A DNA stretch of 36,785 bases, from positions 1 to 36,785 of the forward strand of contig JADLEL010000066.1 in the NCBI GenBank assembly GCA_020846145.1. The letters run 5' to 3'. The number at the start of each line of letters is the position of its first letter. Position 1 is the stretch's first letter. The stretch is from Pirellulales bacterium (GTDB lineage: Bacteria; Planctomycetota; Planctomycetia; Pirellulales; Thermoguttaceae). The position numbers were made by a program, and so were the translations under genes. A model generated the notes under the pieces. The model was not told where the DNA came from. It saw nothing but the letters and a program-made list of their open reading frames with translations, and did not search any database. Shown one piece after another: positions 14,130 to 22,689 of this stretch.

Positions 14130-15527
14130 ATGTCCCTCAATCCCCTCCGCAACATTCCTTCGGTGAGCGAGTTGTTGGAAAATCCGAAGCTCAAGGGATT
14201 GGTCGATCGCATCAGCCACAACGCGGTGGTCGATACGGTGCGGACCGTGTTGGACGAAATGCGCGGCGAAGTGCAGAACGCTGTCGGCGAGAAGACGCTG
14301 CCGAACGTTGCGGAACTGGCCGAACGCATCGCCCGGCGGGTGATGGAAACCGAATCGCTCGGCCTGCGGCCGGTCATCAACGCGACCGGAATCCTGCTGC
14401 ACACCGGCCTGGGCCGCGCTCCGCTGGCCGAGGAGTCGATCGCCGAGATGAACGCCGTCGCCCGCGATTACGCCAGTTTGGAAATCGATCTCGCCGGCGG
14501 CAAGCGTTCCCGCCGGAGTTTGGCCGTCGAGCCGCTTTTGAAGGAACTTACCGGTTGCGAGGCGGCGCTAGTGGTGAACAACAACGCCGGCGCGACGATG
14601 CTCGTCTTGGCCGCTTTGGGCTGGGGAAAGGAAGTGATCGTCTCGCGCGGGCAATTGATCGAAATCGGCGGGAGTTTCCGCTTGCCCGACGTGATGGCCT
14701 TGAGCGGCGCGATCCTCCGCGAGGTCGGCACGACGAACAAAACGCATTTGGCCGATTACGCGTCGGCCATCGGCGAGCAAACCGCCGCGCTCATGCTCGT
14801 GCATCCGAGCAACTATCTGGTGCAGGGATTCGCCGAGAGCGTGGAACTGCCCGCGCTGGTGGAACTAGGCAAGAAACACCGGCTGCCGGTGATCCACGAT
14901 ATCGGGTCGGGCGCACTCATCGATTTCGCGCAATTCGGCCTGCCCGGCGAACCGATGGCGAAGCAGAGCCTCGCCGACGGGGCCGACGTCGTGCTCTTTA
15001 GCGGCGACAAGCTCATCGGCGGGCCGCAATGCGGCATCATCCTCGGGCGCAAGGCCGCGATCGAAAAGATTCAAAAGCATCCCTTCGCCCGCGCGCTCAG
15101 GGTCGATAAGCTCACGCTCGCCGCGCTCGCCGCCACGCTGCGGCTCTACCGCGACGAAGAAAAGGCGAAACTCGACGTGCCGCTGTTGCGCTTGCTCGGC
15201 ACTTCGCCGGAAAATCTGAAAAACCGCGCCGAACGATTGGCCCCGCAAATCGCGGCGGTGAAAAAGGCCGTCGCGGCGGCCGAAGCGGTGCAGGACATCA
15301 CCTATCTCGGCGGCGGCTCGATCCCCACGCAACAGCTTTGCACCTGGTGCATCGCCGTCACGCCCGCCGGGATGACCGTCGATCGGCTGGCCGCCGTCCT
15401 CCGCGCGGGGACGCCCGCGGTCGTGGGCCGCATCCGGCAAGACCGCCTGCTATTGGATCTCCGCAGCGTGTTTCCCCGCCAAGACGTCGATTTGGTCGCG
15501 GCCGTGGAAGCGCTGGGAGCGGAGTAG
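14130..15527 (+). CDS. selA: L-seryl-tRNA(Sec) selenium transferase
   Basis: SelA converts seryl-tRNA(Sec) to selenocysteyl-tRNA(Sec) with selenophosphate, using pyridoxal phosphate in the cytosol. The 465-residue product is full length for the family. It shows the N-terminal IPSVSELLENP segment, the LRPVINATGILLHTGLGRAP core, NNNAGATML, and the PLP-lysine motif FSGDKLIGGPQ near residue 293. The C-terminal domain ends VFPRQDVDLVAAVEALGAE. The ATG at 14130 has GGGAGAA about 9 bases upstream; the TTG six bases earlier is disfavoured. It is alone: selB, selC and selD are not in the window, so they must be elsewhere if the pathway works. Its own promoter is visible. Confidence 0.95.
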   Translation: MSLNPLRNIPSVSELLENPKLKGLVDRISHNAVVDTVRTVLDEMRGEVQNAVGEKTLPNVAELAERIARRVMETESLGLRPVINATGILLHTGLGRAPLAEESIAEMNAVARDYASLEIDLAGGKRSRRSLAVEPLLKELTGCEAALVVNNNAGATMLVLAALGWGKEVIVSRGQLIEIGGSFRLPDVMALSGAILREVGTTNKTHLADYASAIGEQTAALMLVHPSNYLVQGFAESVELPALVELGKKHRLPVIHDIGSGALIDFAQFGLPGEPMAKQSLADGADVVLFSGDKLIGGPQCGIILGRKAAIEKIQKHPFARALRVDKLTLAALAATLRLYRDEEKAKLDVPLLRLLGTSPENLKNRAERLAPQIAAVKKAVAAAEAVQDITYLGGGSIPTQQLCTWCIAVTPAGMTVDRLAAVLRAGTPAVVGRIRQDRLLLDLRSVFPRQDVDLVAAVEALGAE

Positions 15528-15966
15528 ATGGGGCGGTCTGATCTGGGGAAGCCATAAATTTATTGACCTTCGCTCGGTTAATGAGCTTTTCCTCGATACC
15601 GGGCCGAAGGCCCAGCCGATCTCCCAGCCCTGGGCAACGCCCAGGGGAGAGGAATACCATTGCGACACTCCCAGGCCCAAAGGGCCGGCAGTTCGCCTTC
15701 GGGAAGATGAACGATTGGCCCTTTGGGCCGACGCAAAAATGTTTGTTGCGACGTTTCCCCCAGGCGTTGCCTGGGGTTGGGTGAACTGCCGGCCCTTTGG
15801 GCCGCCGCCGCGTTCCGACGGCCTTCATCGGTTGGGTACGATTCAGCCGGAGGACTCTCAAAAGACATCATTCGCGCTGCTTGCCCGACTCGATAGAATT
15901 GGCTATGATTGTTTTTTCCCGGCGGGAAATACCGCCGGAAAATACTTTCCCCTAGGAACCGTCGCC
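15528..15966. other. Intergenic region with repeat copy 2 and permease promoter
   Basis: Positions 15596-15812 are a second copy of the GGGCCGGCAGTTCGCC repeat, with inverted arms (CCAGCCCTGGGCAACGCCCA and, later, CAGGCGTTGCCTGGGG) around GGCCCTTTGGGCCG modules. Downstream lie the likely permease promoter and a short hairpin. Confidence 0.65.
15881..15938 (+). promoter_or_regulatory. Promoter and leader hairpin of the permease gene
   Basis: TTGCCC (15881-15886), 17 bases, TATGAT (15904-15909). Just downstream, CCGGCGG (15919-15925) and CCGCCGG (15932-15938) form a 7-base-pair hairpin around GAAATA, preceded by six T and followed by AAAA. The hairpin falls in the presumed 5' leader, where it could be an operator or affect the mRNA. 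Confidence 0.5.
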
Positions 15967-17454
15967 ATGCAGCATGAGGATTCGGGACTCGTCCAACACG
16001 AACAGGTTGACGCCAATTACCTCGAGCGCCGCAAGCTCAAGCGGAGCGCGGGGTGGATTCTGCTCTGGGCGCTGGGCGTGGGGGCGGTCATATCGGGCGA
16101 TTACGCCGGCTGGAACAATGGCTTGGCGCAAGGCGGTTTCTGGGGGCTGGCCATCGCCACCCTGCTCATGGGAGCAATGTATTTCTGCATGGTGTTCAGC
16201 ATCGCGGAGCTTTCGGCGGCCCTGCCGCACGCGGGCGGTTTCGCCTCGTTCACGCGGAACGCCATGGGGCCGTTCGGCGCGTTCGTTTGCGGCGTAACGA
16301 ACACCATCGAATACATCGTTACGCCGGCGGTCATCGTCTTCTATATCGGCGGCTATATGCGAACCCTGATTCCCGCCGTGCCCGACTATGTTTGGTGGCT
16401 GCTCTTCTACGGAGTCTTCGTGGGCATCAACATCTACGGCGTGGCGCTGACCTTGCGGGTGAGCCTGGTCATGACCGTTATCGCGGTGATCGTTCTGGCG
16501 ATATTCTATGTGAGCAGCTTTGCGACCGGCTCGTTCCAAATCGCCAATTTGTTCAACGTGGCGGCCGATCCGGGCCAATCGGCTCATTGGCTACCCAAGG
16601 GCTGGCTGGGCGTGTTCGCGTCGCTGCCGTTCGCGATTTGGTTTTTCCTGGCGGTCGAGGAACTGCCTTTGGCCGCCGAGGAGGCGCACGACGTGGTCAA
16701 CGACGTTCCCAAGGCCCTGATTTGGAGCATCGTTACGCTGATGATCTTGGCAATACTTACCCTGGTGACGAATACCGGCGTCGGCGGAGCGGAAAAAATG
16801 GGGAAATCGACCGCCGCGCTGGCCGAGGGCTTTCAGGCCATTTTCGGCGTCGGCACGGCGACCGTCGTGCTGACGTTGGTCGCCCTAACCGGCCTGATCG
16901 CCAGCTTTCACAGCATTATCTACGCCTACGGCAGAATTCTCTTCGCCCTGTCGCGGGCGGGATACTTGCCGCGCTGGATCAGCGTTACGAACCGCAATCA
17001 TACGCCGCATATCGCGCTCGTCGTCGGGGGAGTCATCGGATTCGGATGCACGCTGTCGGTGAAACTCGCCGGCGGAGAGGGGGAGCAGTTGGGGACCGTG
17101 GGGGCCACGCTCATCAACATGGCGGTGTTCGGCGCCGTTATCGCCTATGTGATGGTCATGGTGAGTTACATCAAGCTGCGCTATTCGCGCCCCGACTTGC
17201 CGCGGCCCTACAAAAGTCCCTTGGGCATTCCGGGGGCGGCTTTGGGGGCCGTTTTGGCGCTGGCGGCCTTGGCGGCCACGTTCGCTTCAGTGGAATATCG
17301 CCCGGCGGTCATCGCCGTGGCGGTATTTTTGGCGGTCGCCGTCGGGTATTTCCTCCTCTACAGCCGGCATCATCTCGTCGCCCAAGCTCCCGAAGAGGAG
17401 GCCGCCTTGATCGCCGCGGCGCAACGGGAATTGGCGAGTGGTGCCCCCGAGTAA
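15967..17454 (+). CDS. APC-family amine/amino-acid permease (ethanolamine permease type)
   Basis: Inner-membrane transporter of 495 residues with about 12 membrane segments. The order of motifs resembles ethanolamine permeases of the APC superfamily: SGDYAGWNNG after TM1, SIAELSAALPHAGGFASFTRNAMGP given here by its ends at about residues 75-100, and AVEELPLAAEEAHD in the middle. The ATG at 15967 with AGGAA about 8 bases upstream is chosen; the frame runs open far upstream through a repeat. It is followed by a PuuA-like gene after 32 bases, so the imported substrate is probably an amine that is then gamma-glutamylated. Ethanolamine is the best guess; putrescine or another small amine is possible. 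Confidence 0.85.
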   Translation: MQHEDSGLVQHEQVDANYLERRKLKRSAGWILLWALGVGAVISGDYAGWNNGLAQGGFWGLAIATLLMGAMYFCMVFSIAELSAALPHAGGFASFTRNAMGPFGAFVCGVTNTIEYIVTPAVIVFYIGGYMRTLIPAVPDYVWWLLFYGVFVGINIYGVALTLRVSLVMTVIAVIVLAIFYVSSFATGSFQIANLFNVAADPGQSAHWLPKGWLGVFASLPFAIWFFLAVEELPLAAEEAHDVVNDVPKALIWSIVTLMILAILTLVTNTGVGGAEKMGKSTAALAEGFQAIFGVGTATVVLTLVALTGLIASFHSIIYAYGRILFALSRAGYLPRWISVTNRNHTPHIALVVGGVIGFGCTLSVKLAGGEGEQLGTVGATLINMAVFGAVIAYVMVMVSYIKLRYSRPDLPRPYKSPLGIPGAALGAVLALAALAATFASVEYRPAVIAVAVFLAVAVGYFLLYSRHHLVAQAPEEEAALIAAAQRELASGAPE

Positions 17455-17486
17455 TCAATTTTCCTCATCTCAATGAAAGGCAAAAC

Positions 17487-18872
17487 ATGGCGTTCCAAGG
17501 CTTGCGCGGGATGCTGACGCTCGACCAACTGCGCGAAGAAGTACAAAACGGGCGGATCGACACCGTGCTGCTGAGCTTCACCGACCTCTACGGCCGGCAG
17601 TTCGGCAAGCGGTTGGACGCCGAGTATTTTTTGGAGGGAGCGGCGGACCACGGCACACACGCCTGCGATTATCTGCTGACGGTCGATATGGAAATGGAGC
17701 CCGTTCCCGGCTATCGGGCGGCGAGTTGGGAGCGCGGCTACGGCGATTTCCACATGCAGCCCGACATGGCCACCTTGCGCAAGGCCGACTGGCTGGAAAA
17801 AACCGCGATGGTGATTTGCGATTTGCGCGACGTCCACACCCACGATTACGTGCCGCACGCGCCGCGATCGATTTTGCGGCGGCAAATCGAGCGCGCGAAG
17901 GCGATGGGCTACGACGCCATGGCCGGCTCGGAAATCGAATACTACATTTTCCGCGAATCTTACCGCGAGGCGGCCCGGGCGGGCTACGCGGGATTGGAGC
18001 CTGCGGGTTGGTATCTGGAAGACTACCATATCGTCCAAGGCACGCGGGAGGAGCCGCTCAACGGCGCGGTCCGCCGGCATTTGGCCAATTCGGGCGTGCC
18101 GGTGGAATGCTCCAAGGGCGAATGGGGCCTCGGCCAGCACGAGTTGAACGTCCGCTATGCCGACATCCTCGCGATGGCCGACCGGCACGTCGTTTTCAAG
18201 CAATGCTTCAAGGAAGTCGCCGACAAGCAAAACGTCAGCGTAACGTTCATGGCCAAGTTCGACGCCGGCCGCGCCGGTTCGAGCTGCCACGTGCATTGCA
18301 GCCTGTGGAAGGACGGCAAAAGCTTGATGGCCGGCCCTCATCTTTTAGGCCCGATTCATGCGAGCGACGTTTTCGGCTGGTTTTTGGCGGGTTGGATTCG
18401 CCACGTGCCCGAACTGATGGTCTTTTACGCGCCCACGGTCAATTCCTACAAGCGATACCAATCCGGCTCCTGGGCGCCCACGCGGCTGGCGTGGAGCCAC
18501 GACAATCGGACGGCCAGTTTCCGCGTGGTGGGCGAAGGGCCGAGCCTGCGCATCGAATGCCGCATTCCGGGAGCCGATTGCAATCCGTATTTGGCGTTCG
18601 CCGCGGTCCTGGCTTCGGGCTTGGACGGGATCGAGAAGAAATGGGAACCGCCGCCGATTTTCGAGGGCGATATGTATGCCGCGCGCGATTTGCCGACCGT
18701 GCCCGCCACGCTCGCCGAGGCGGTCGAACGATTCGAGAAAAGCCCCTTCGTCCGCGAGGCGCTGGGCGCGGAGGTCGCGGAGCATTACGCCCATTTCTAT
18801 CGCGTCGAGCAGCAGGCGTACGATCGGGCGGTAACCGATTGGGAGCGGCGGCGCTACTTCGAACAAATTTGA
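17487..18872 (+). CDS. Glutamine synthetase homologue, probable gamma-glutamylamine synthetase (PuuA-like)
   Basis: Product of 461 residues with the full glutamine synthetase core: GSEIEYYIF (metal Glu), GQHELNVRY, SSCHVHCSLW (His), NSYKRYQSGSWAP, RTASFRVVG and IECRIPGADCNPYLAFAA. The N-terminal domain contains SFTDLYGRQFGKRLDAEYF, typical of the gamma-glutamylputrescine or gamma-glutamylethanolamide synthetase branch rather than GlnA. Expected reaction: ATP-dependent ligation of glutamate to an amine. The ATG at 17487 follows AAAGG by six bases. It directly follows the permease gene. The PuuD-like hydrolase that would normally come next is 2 kb away because of an insertion. Confidence 0.85.
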   Translation: MAFQGLRGMLTLDQLREEVQNGRIDTVLLSFTDLYGRQFGKRLDAEYFLEGAADHGTHACDYLLTVDMEMEPVPGYRAASWERGYGDFHMQPDMATLRKADWLEKTAMVICDLRDVHTHDYVPHAPRSILRRQIERAKAMGYDAMAGSEIEYYIFRESYREAARAGYAGLEPAGWYLEDYHIVQGTREEPLNGAVRRHLANSGVPVECSKGEWGLGQHELNVRYADILAMADRHVVFKQCFKEVADKQNVSVTFMAKFDAGRAGSSCHVHCSLWKDGKSLMAGPHLLGPIHASDVFGWFLAGWIRHVPELMVFYAPTVNSYKRYQSGSWAPTRLAWSHDNRTASFRVVGEGPSLRIECRIPGADCNPYLAFAAVLASGLDGIEKKWEPPPIFEGDMYAARDLPTVPATLAEAVERFEKSPFVREALGAEVAEHYAHFYRVEQQAYDRAVTDWERRRYFEQI

Positions 18873-19231
18873 CCATCAGTAGCCGTCTGTTCTCTCAAAC
18901 TAGCGCTGCGGTGTTTTTCATAAAGAATTTGAGATCTCTTGTGGGAGGGGGCGATTTACATTTCCGCGGGGGAAGGTAGAATCGCAGCCCTAGCGTTCGA
19001 TTTGGTATCCCGGCGTGCGTTGGGATCGGACAGCTAAAAAACGGATGGATAGACAAGGCAGTTGTAAGGAATCGTTGTTGGCAAACGGGGGGCGGAAGCA
19101 ATACAATCGAAAGTTAGCCATTATTCGACATGTGTTCGGAGGTTCGCTTCTGGTTGGCACTTGTAGTTTGGGCCAATATTATGACCGTAAGCTATCACAA
19201 CTTTAGAAGCTGACGTCAACTGGATTATGCC
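18873..19231. other. Intergenic region at the left edge of an inserted segment
   Basis: No gene seen. Composition becomes less GC-rich than the flanking operon from about 18875. The right end carries the promoter of the DUF4855 gene. No insertion-sequence ends or target duplications could be recognised. Confidence 0.5.
19154..19182 (+). promoter_or_regulatory. Promoter of the DUF4855 gene
   Basis: TTGGCA (19154-19159), 17-base spacer, TATTAT (19177-19182), 50 bases before the ATG at 19232. It indicates transcription independent of the surrounding operon. Confidence 0.5.
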
Positions 19232-20314
19232 ATGACGAAATATCTACTGCCTTGGATGCTCATCTGCATGTTTGCCCCAAGCGCCGTAGCGGGCGAACCC
19301 GGCTACTTGAAGCCCGGCACACCCGAGGTGGGTGGCGTCCGGCATCTCTGCTTGATCTATCACGGGAGAAAGAGCCGTGTGGCTTGGACCCGTGAGGCAC
19401 TTTTGCCCTATGTAGCCTACGTTGACCGGCAAGGGAACCCCGTCGATTGGTTGTTCGACAGTTTTCTGTTTACCGAATTCGCACACGACACCGGGATTTC
19501 GTTCTACCATGATACGGGCAAGAAGCCCTGGCCGACCGTTAACGACTGGCAGTGGCTCGTCGATGCTTGGTTTCGCGAGAATACGGGCCTCATCGGACTG
19601 GAACGGGCGATGGATTCGGCAGGGAAGGTGCTCAAAGAACCGAACCGGAAAGCCAATGTCGTGATTTCCGTGCCGTTGCCACAACAGAGCATTCGCGAAT
19701 TCGGACCACTACCCGGGCAAAACAGGGTTCTTGACTTCAGCAAGCTGGAAGATCGGCAGAAAGCGTTGGCCTGGTATGTTGACTGCGTGTCGGATCGATA
19801 CGCCAAGGGAGACTATCCCCACTTGCGTCTTCTTGGATTCTATTGGACGTCGGAGACGATGCCGGATTCCGATCGTGCGTTGGTCAAGTGGTTCGCCCGT
19901 TATCTTCATCGGAAAAATGCCAAGTTCTATTGGATTCCTTATTTCTCGGCCGCCGGGATCGAGCACTGGAAGGATTGGGGATTCGACGCGGTCATGCTAC
20001 AGCCGAACCACTTCTTCCATGCGAAGTCGCCGGCATCGCGGTTGACGGACACCGCCAAGCGGGCCATGGGGGCTGGGTTGGGCGTGGAAATGGAGTTTGA
20101 TGGCCGAGCGCTCCAGTCGGATCTCTTCCGAGAACACTTTTACAACTACCTTGATGCTGGAGCAAAGTACGGTTGGATGACTGAATCGGTATTGGGGTGG
20201 TATGAGGGAGGCGGATCAATCAAAATGATGCTCGATCGGCCCGACAAGGGCCGGGAAATGTACGATGCTTTATACCGCTTCGTCAAGGGCGCCTACGCAC
20301 CGAAGACACCGTAG
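19232..20314 (+). CDS. Secreted DUF4855 family protein
   Basis: The 360-residue product starts with a signal peptide (MTKYLLPWMLICMFAPSAVAG, residues 1-21, likely cleaved after AVA). The mature part looks like DUF4855: HLCLIYHG near the start, WLFDSFLF, LGFYWTSETM in the middle, and FDAVMLQPNHFF and GVEMEFDGRAL later. The family is often found near polysaccharide-related proteins and probably adopts a TIM-barrel glycosidase-like fold; its activity is not established. It should act outside the cytoplasm. It interrupts a metabolic operon with which it has no evident link, has its own promoter, and has a lower GC content than the neighbours, so it is probably a later arrival. Confidence 0.75.
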   Translation: MTKYLLPWMLICMFAPSAVAGEPGYLKPGTPEVGGVRHLCLIYHGRKSRVAWTREALLPYVAYVDRQGNPVDWLFDSFLFTEFAHDTGISFYHDTGKKPWPTVNDWQWLVDAWFRENTGLIGLERAMDSAGKVLKEPNRKANVVISVPLPQQSIREFGPLPGQNRVLDFSKLEDRQKALAWYVDCVSDRYAKGDYPHLRLLGFYWTSETMPDSDRALVKWFARYLHRKNAKFYWIPYFSAAGIEHWKDWGFDAVMLQPNHFFHAKSPASRLTDTAKRAMGAGLGVEMEFDGRALQSDLFREHFYNYLDAGAKYGWMTESVLGWYEGGGSIKMMLDRPDKGREMYDALYRFVKGAYAPKTP

Positions 20315-20347
20315 CAAAGGAGGATCGCATAATTGACCGGTAATCGA

Positions 20348-20837
20348 TTATGAGGCCCGCCGCCGCAATACAAATGCAAAGGAAATCATCACGACGCGAG
20401 CAAGAAGGACGATTGTGCGCAGATTCGGGGACGGCGACTGTCCAACTGCCACCGATGGTCAGCAAATGGACTTGGATGCTCGAAGCAGTGATATTGCCCA
20501 GAACCGTCAGCTAGCGATGGCCGGTTGCGCCGCCGGCAAGGTTCAGGCTCCCGTTGCCCGTGATGCTCGCATCGATCACCAGTGCGACGGATGAGTTAAT
20601 GACGTGGTTGCCGCCAGCAACATCGATCAAAGCTCCTGTACGCGTACCGTTGCTGTTGTCTCGCTGTTGTCCAACGTGATTGTCGAGCCGCTGAGCGAAT
20701 AATTCGTTGCTGCGATTCCGGCATCAAGAACAATTTGGGCGACCGGCGCCGGCCTATCCACATGTACCTCGGCCATCCCGTATGTCCAATTACCGAGCGT
20801 GGACCTTTTGCCATCGGTGTTGGTTGACCAAGTAGGA
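20348..20837 (-). pseudogene. Decayed PEP-CTERM / autotransporter-like beta-strand repeat protein
   Basis: On the minus strand, pieces of one protein family appear in several frames. First comes TWSTNTDGKRSTLGNWTYG, then YSLSGSTITLDNSETTATV. After a frameshift near 20650 comes LIDVAGGNHVINSSVALVID followed by ASITGNGSLNLAGGATG and a stop. Further on, LTIGGSWTVAVPES is followed after another shift by LLARVVMISFAFVLRRRAS and a stop at 20348. The last part is a PEP-CTERM sorting signal: VPE(P), hydrophobic segment, Arg cluster. The order matches the C-terminal end of planctomycete beta-strand repeat proteins. The N-terminal end is missing; the fragment stops at the ribosome-binding site of the next gene. 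Confidence 0.75.
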
Positions 20838-20848
20838 GAATGATGCCT

Positions 20849-21544
20849 ATGATCGGCCTGACGACTTACGCCCGGAACGAAGCCAAACAGTTCCAACTCC
20901 CCGCCGCGTACATCGATGCGCTGGTTCGCGCCGGTGGTGCGCCGGCGCTCTTGCCGCCGGTGGAGGTGGATGCGGCGGCATGGCTGGATCGCTGCGACGG
21001 CCTGATTTTAACCGGCGGCGGCGATATCGATCCTGCCTCCTACGGCTGCGCGATCCATCTCACCAATTACATGATGGACCGGCAGCGCGACGCCTTCGAG
21101 TTGGCCTTGGTGCGCGAGGCGTTGCGGCGGGAACTGCCGCTCATGGCGATATGCCGGGGAATTCAGGTGTTGAACGTGGCCTTGGGCGGCACGCTGATTC
21201 CGCACATTCCCGACGCAGTGGGCGAGGAGGTGCTGCATCGGCTCCCCCCGCGCGAACCGACCAAACATGCGGTGGAGATCCTTCCCGATTCCCATCTTGC
21301 CGAAATCCTCGAATGCACCGCGTGCGTTCCGGTTTCCTGGCATCATCAGGCGATCGGCAGGCTCGGCGCGGGATTGAGGGTAGTTGCCCACGCCCCGGAT
21401 GGGATCATCGAGGCGGTCGAGATGCCCGGCAAACCCTGGTTGATCGCCGTGCAGTGGCACCCGGAACTCTCGGCGGCCGAAGATCCCATCCAACAGCGTT
21501 TGTTCGACCGATTCGTCGCGGCGGTTCAAAAAAAGTTACGATAA
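20849..21544 (+). CDS. Class I glutamine-amidotransferase-like hydrolase (peptidase C26, PuuD-like)
   Basis: Product of 231 residues. The family cleaves gamma-glutamyl bonds; PuuD releases glutamate from gamma-glutamyl-GABA. The catalytic triad is visible: Cys102 in AICRGIQ, His204 and Glu206 in VQWHPE. LTGGGDIDPASYG near residues 54-66 is typical of the family. In-frame ATGs occur at 20840, 20843 and 20849; AGGAGA at 20834-20839 fits 20849 best. The role inferred from context is removal of the glutamyl group after oxidation of the amine taken up by the permease. It now lies 1.98 kb from the PuuA-like gene and would need transcription through the inserted segment or a promoter within it. Confidence 0.85.
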   Translation: MIGLTTYARNEAKQFQLPAAYIDALVRAGGAPALLPPVEVDAAAWLDRCDGLILTGGGDIDPASYGCAIHLTNYMMDRQRDAFELALVREALRRELPLMAICRGIQVLNVALGGTLIPHIPDAVGEEVLHRLPPREPTKHAVEILPDSHLAEILECTACVPVSWHHQAIGRLGAGLRVVAHAPDGIIEAVEMPGKPWLIAVQWHPELSAAEDPIQQRLFDRFVAAVQKKLR

Positions 21545-21655
21545 TTTCGTTTAGCCCGGAGCCAACGGCGACGGCGAAATGGGATTTTGACAACACGCCA
21601 TTTCGATAGCGCACAACGTGAAACGCCGTCGCCGTTGGCTCCGGGCTATACGAAA
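21545..21655. repeat. REPIN-like inverted repeat (AGCCCGGAGCCAACGGCGAC family)
   Basis: Arms 21545-21576 (TTTCGTTTAGCCCGGAGCCA...) and 21624-21655 (the near-complete inverse, ending GGCTCCGGGCTATACGAAA) flank a ~47-base middle. The left arm overlaps the end of the PuuD-like gene region and may serve as a transcript end. Confidence 0.75.
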
Positions 21656-21705
21656 CGATATATTTCTTCGCGGATTGGTTGCGGCGATGTCGGAACGTGG
21701 ATTAT

Positions 21706-21813
21706 AATTCGTTTCTGTTGCGGAAAGATCCACCATGAATATTCACCCGATTTTGGAGGGTCGGCGCTAAAGCTTGACCCACCCTACGCATGAATCCGCA
21801 ACAGAAACTAATT
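21706..21813. repeat. Inverted repeat upstream of the SDR gene
   Basis: AATTCGTTTCTGTTGCGGA (21706-21724) and TCCGCAACAGAAACTAATT (21795-21813) are inverse copies with one mismatch. A TATAAT sequence at 21703-21708 overlaps the left arm. The middle contains a further GGGT...ACCC pairing. It could be a regulatory structure or another mobile palindrome. Confidence 0.5.
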
Positions 21814-21836
21814 CGATTTTTCCCAGGAGGACTGTC

Positions 21837-22610
21837 ATGAAACTCGAAAACAAAGTTGCGTTGATCACCGGCGCGGCCGCGGGCATCGGCCGCGAATCGG
21901 CGGTGTTGTTCGCCGCCGAGGGGGCCTGCGTGGCGGCGGTCGATCTCGATGAAGCCGGCGGCCGGCAGACGGCGGCGACGATCGAGCAAAACGGCGGCAA
22001 GGCGATATTCGTCCGCGCCGACGTTTCCCAAAGCGCCGATTGCCGCCGGATGGTCGAAACGGCGGAAACAACTTTCGGCAAACTGGATATCCTCTTCAAC
22101 AACGCCGGCATCATGCTCAGCGCGGACGACGACGCCGTCGCCACCGAGGAGGACGTTTGGGAAAAGACGATGGCCGTGAATGCCAAGGGCGTCTATCTGG
22201 GCTGCAAGTACGGCATTCCCGCGCTGCGGCGGGCGGGGGGCGGCGCGATCGTCAATACGGCCTCCTTCGTCGCCATGCTCGGCGCGGCCACGCCGCAAAT
22301 CGCCTATACCGCCAGCAAAGGGGCGGTGCTGGCCTTGACCCGCGAACTGGCTGTCATCCACGCCCGCGAAAACATCCGCGTCAACGCGCTTTGCCCCGGC
22401 CCGCTGCGAACCGAACTGTTGATGAAGTTCCTCAACACCGAGGAAAAGAAGCAGCGGCGGCTGGTGCATATCCCCCTGGGCCGCTTCGGCGAATCGGCGG
22501 AAATGGCGAAAGCCGCGCTGTTCCTGGCTTCCGACGATTCCTCGTACATGACCGGCGCGACCTTTTTGGCCGACGGCGGCATCACCTCCGCGTATGTAAC
22601 GCCGATGTGA
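21837..22610 (+). CDS. Short-chain dehydrogenase/reductase
   Basis: A classical SDR of 257 residues: cofactor motif TGAAAGIG at 11-18, NNAG in the middle, catalytic Ser in NTASF and YTASK. Asp in AAVDLDEAG after beta-2 suggests NAD preference. The ATG at 21837 has AGGAGG eight bases upstream, one of the strongest ribosome-binding sites here. Cytosolic. Within the presumed amine pathway it could oxidise an alcohol group (for example of a glutamylated amino-alcohol) to an aldehyde for the following aldehyde dehydrogenase; this is inference from gene order only. Confidence 0.85.
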   Translation: MKLENKVALITGAAAGIGRESAVLFAAEGACVAAVDLDEAGGRQTAATIEQNGGKAIFVRADVSQSADCRRMVETAETTFGKLDILFNNAGIMLSADDDAVATEEDVWEKTMAVNAKGVYLGCKYGIPALRRAGGGAIVNTASFVAMLGAATPQIAYTASKGAVLALTRELAVIHARENIRVNALCPGPLRTELLMKFLNTEEKKQRRLVHIPLGRFGESAEMAKAALFLASDDSSYMTGATFLADGGITSAYVTPM

Positions 22611-22640
22611 GGAGGGGGAGAGTGGAGAGTGGAGAGTTTT

Positions 22641-22666
22641 CATTCCCACGCAGGAGCGTGGGAATG
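22641..22666. repeat. Short palindrome between the SDR and ALDH genes
   Basis: CATTCCCACGC (22641-22651), AGGA, GCGTGGGAATG (22656-22666): perfect 11-base arms. Same type as the inner palindrome at 787-814. A GAGTGGAGAGTGGAGAG run precedes it. Confidence 0.7.
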
Positions 22667-22689
22667 AGGGATAAAAAGGAACCAACATC

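Noticed and set aside
16053..17486. N-terminal extension of the PuuA-like protein through the permease gene
   Set aside because: It is the frame-shifted shadow of the permease; the real start at 17487 has a ribosome-binding site and the family's N terminus.
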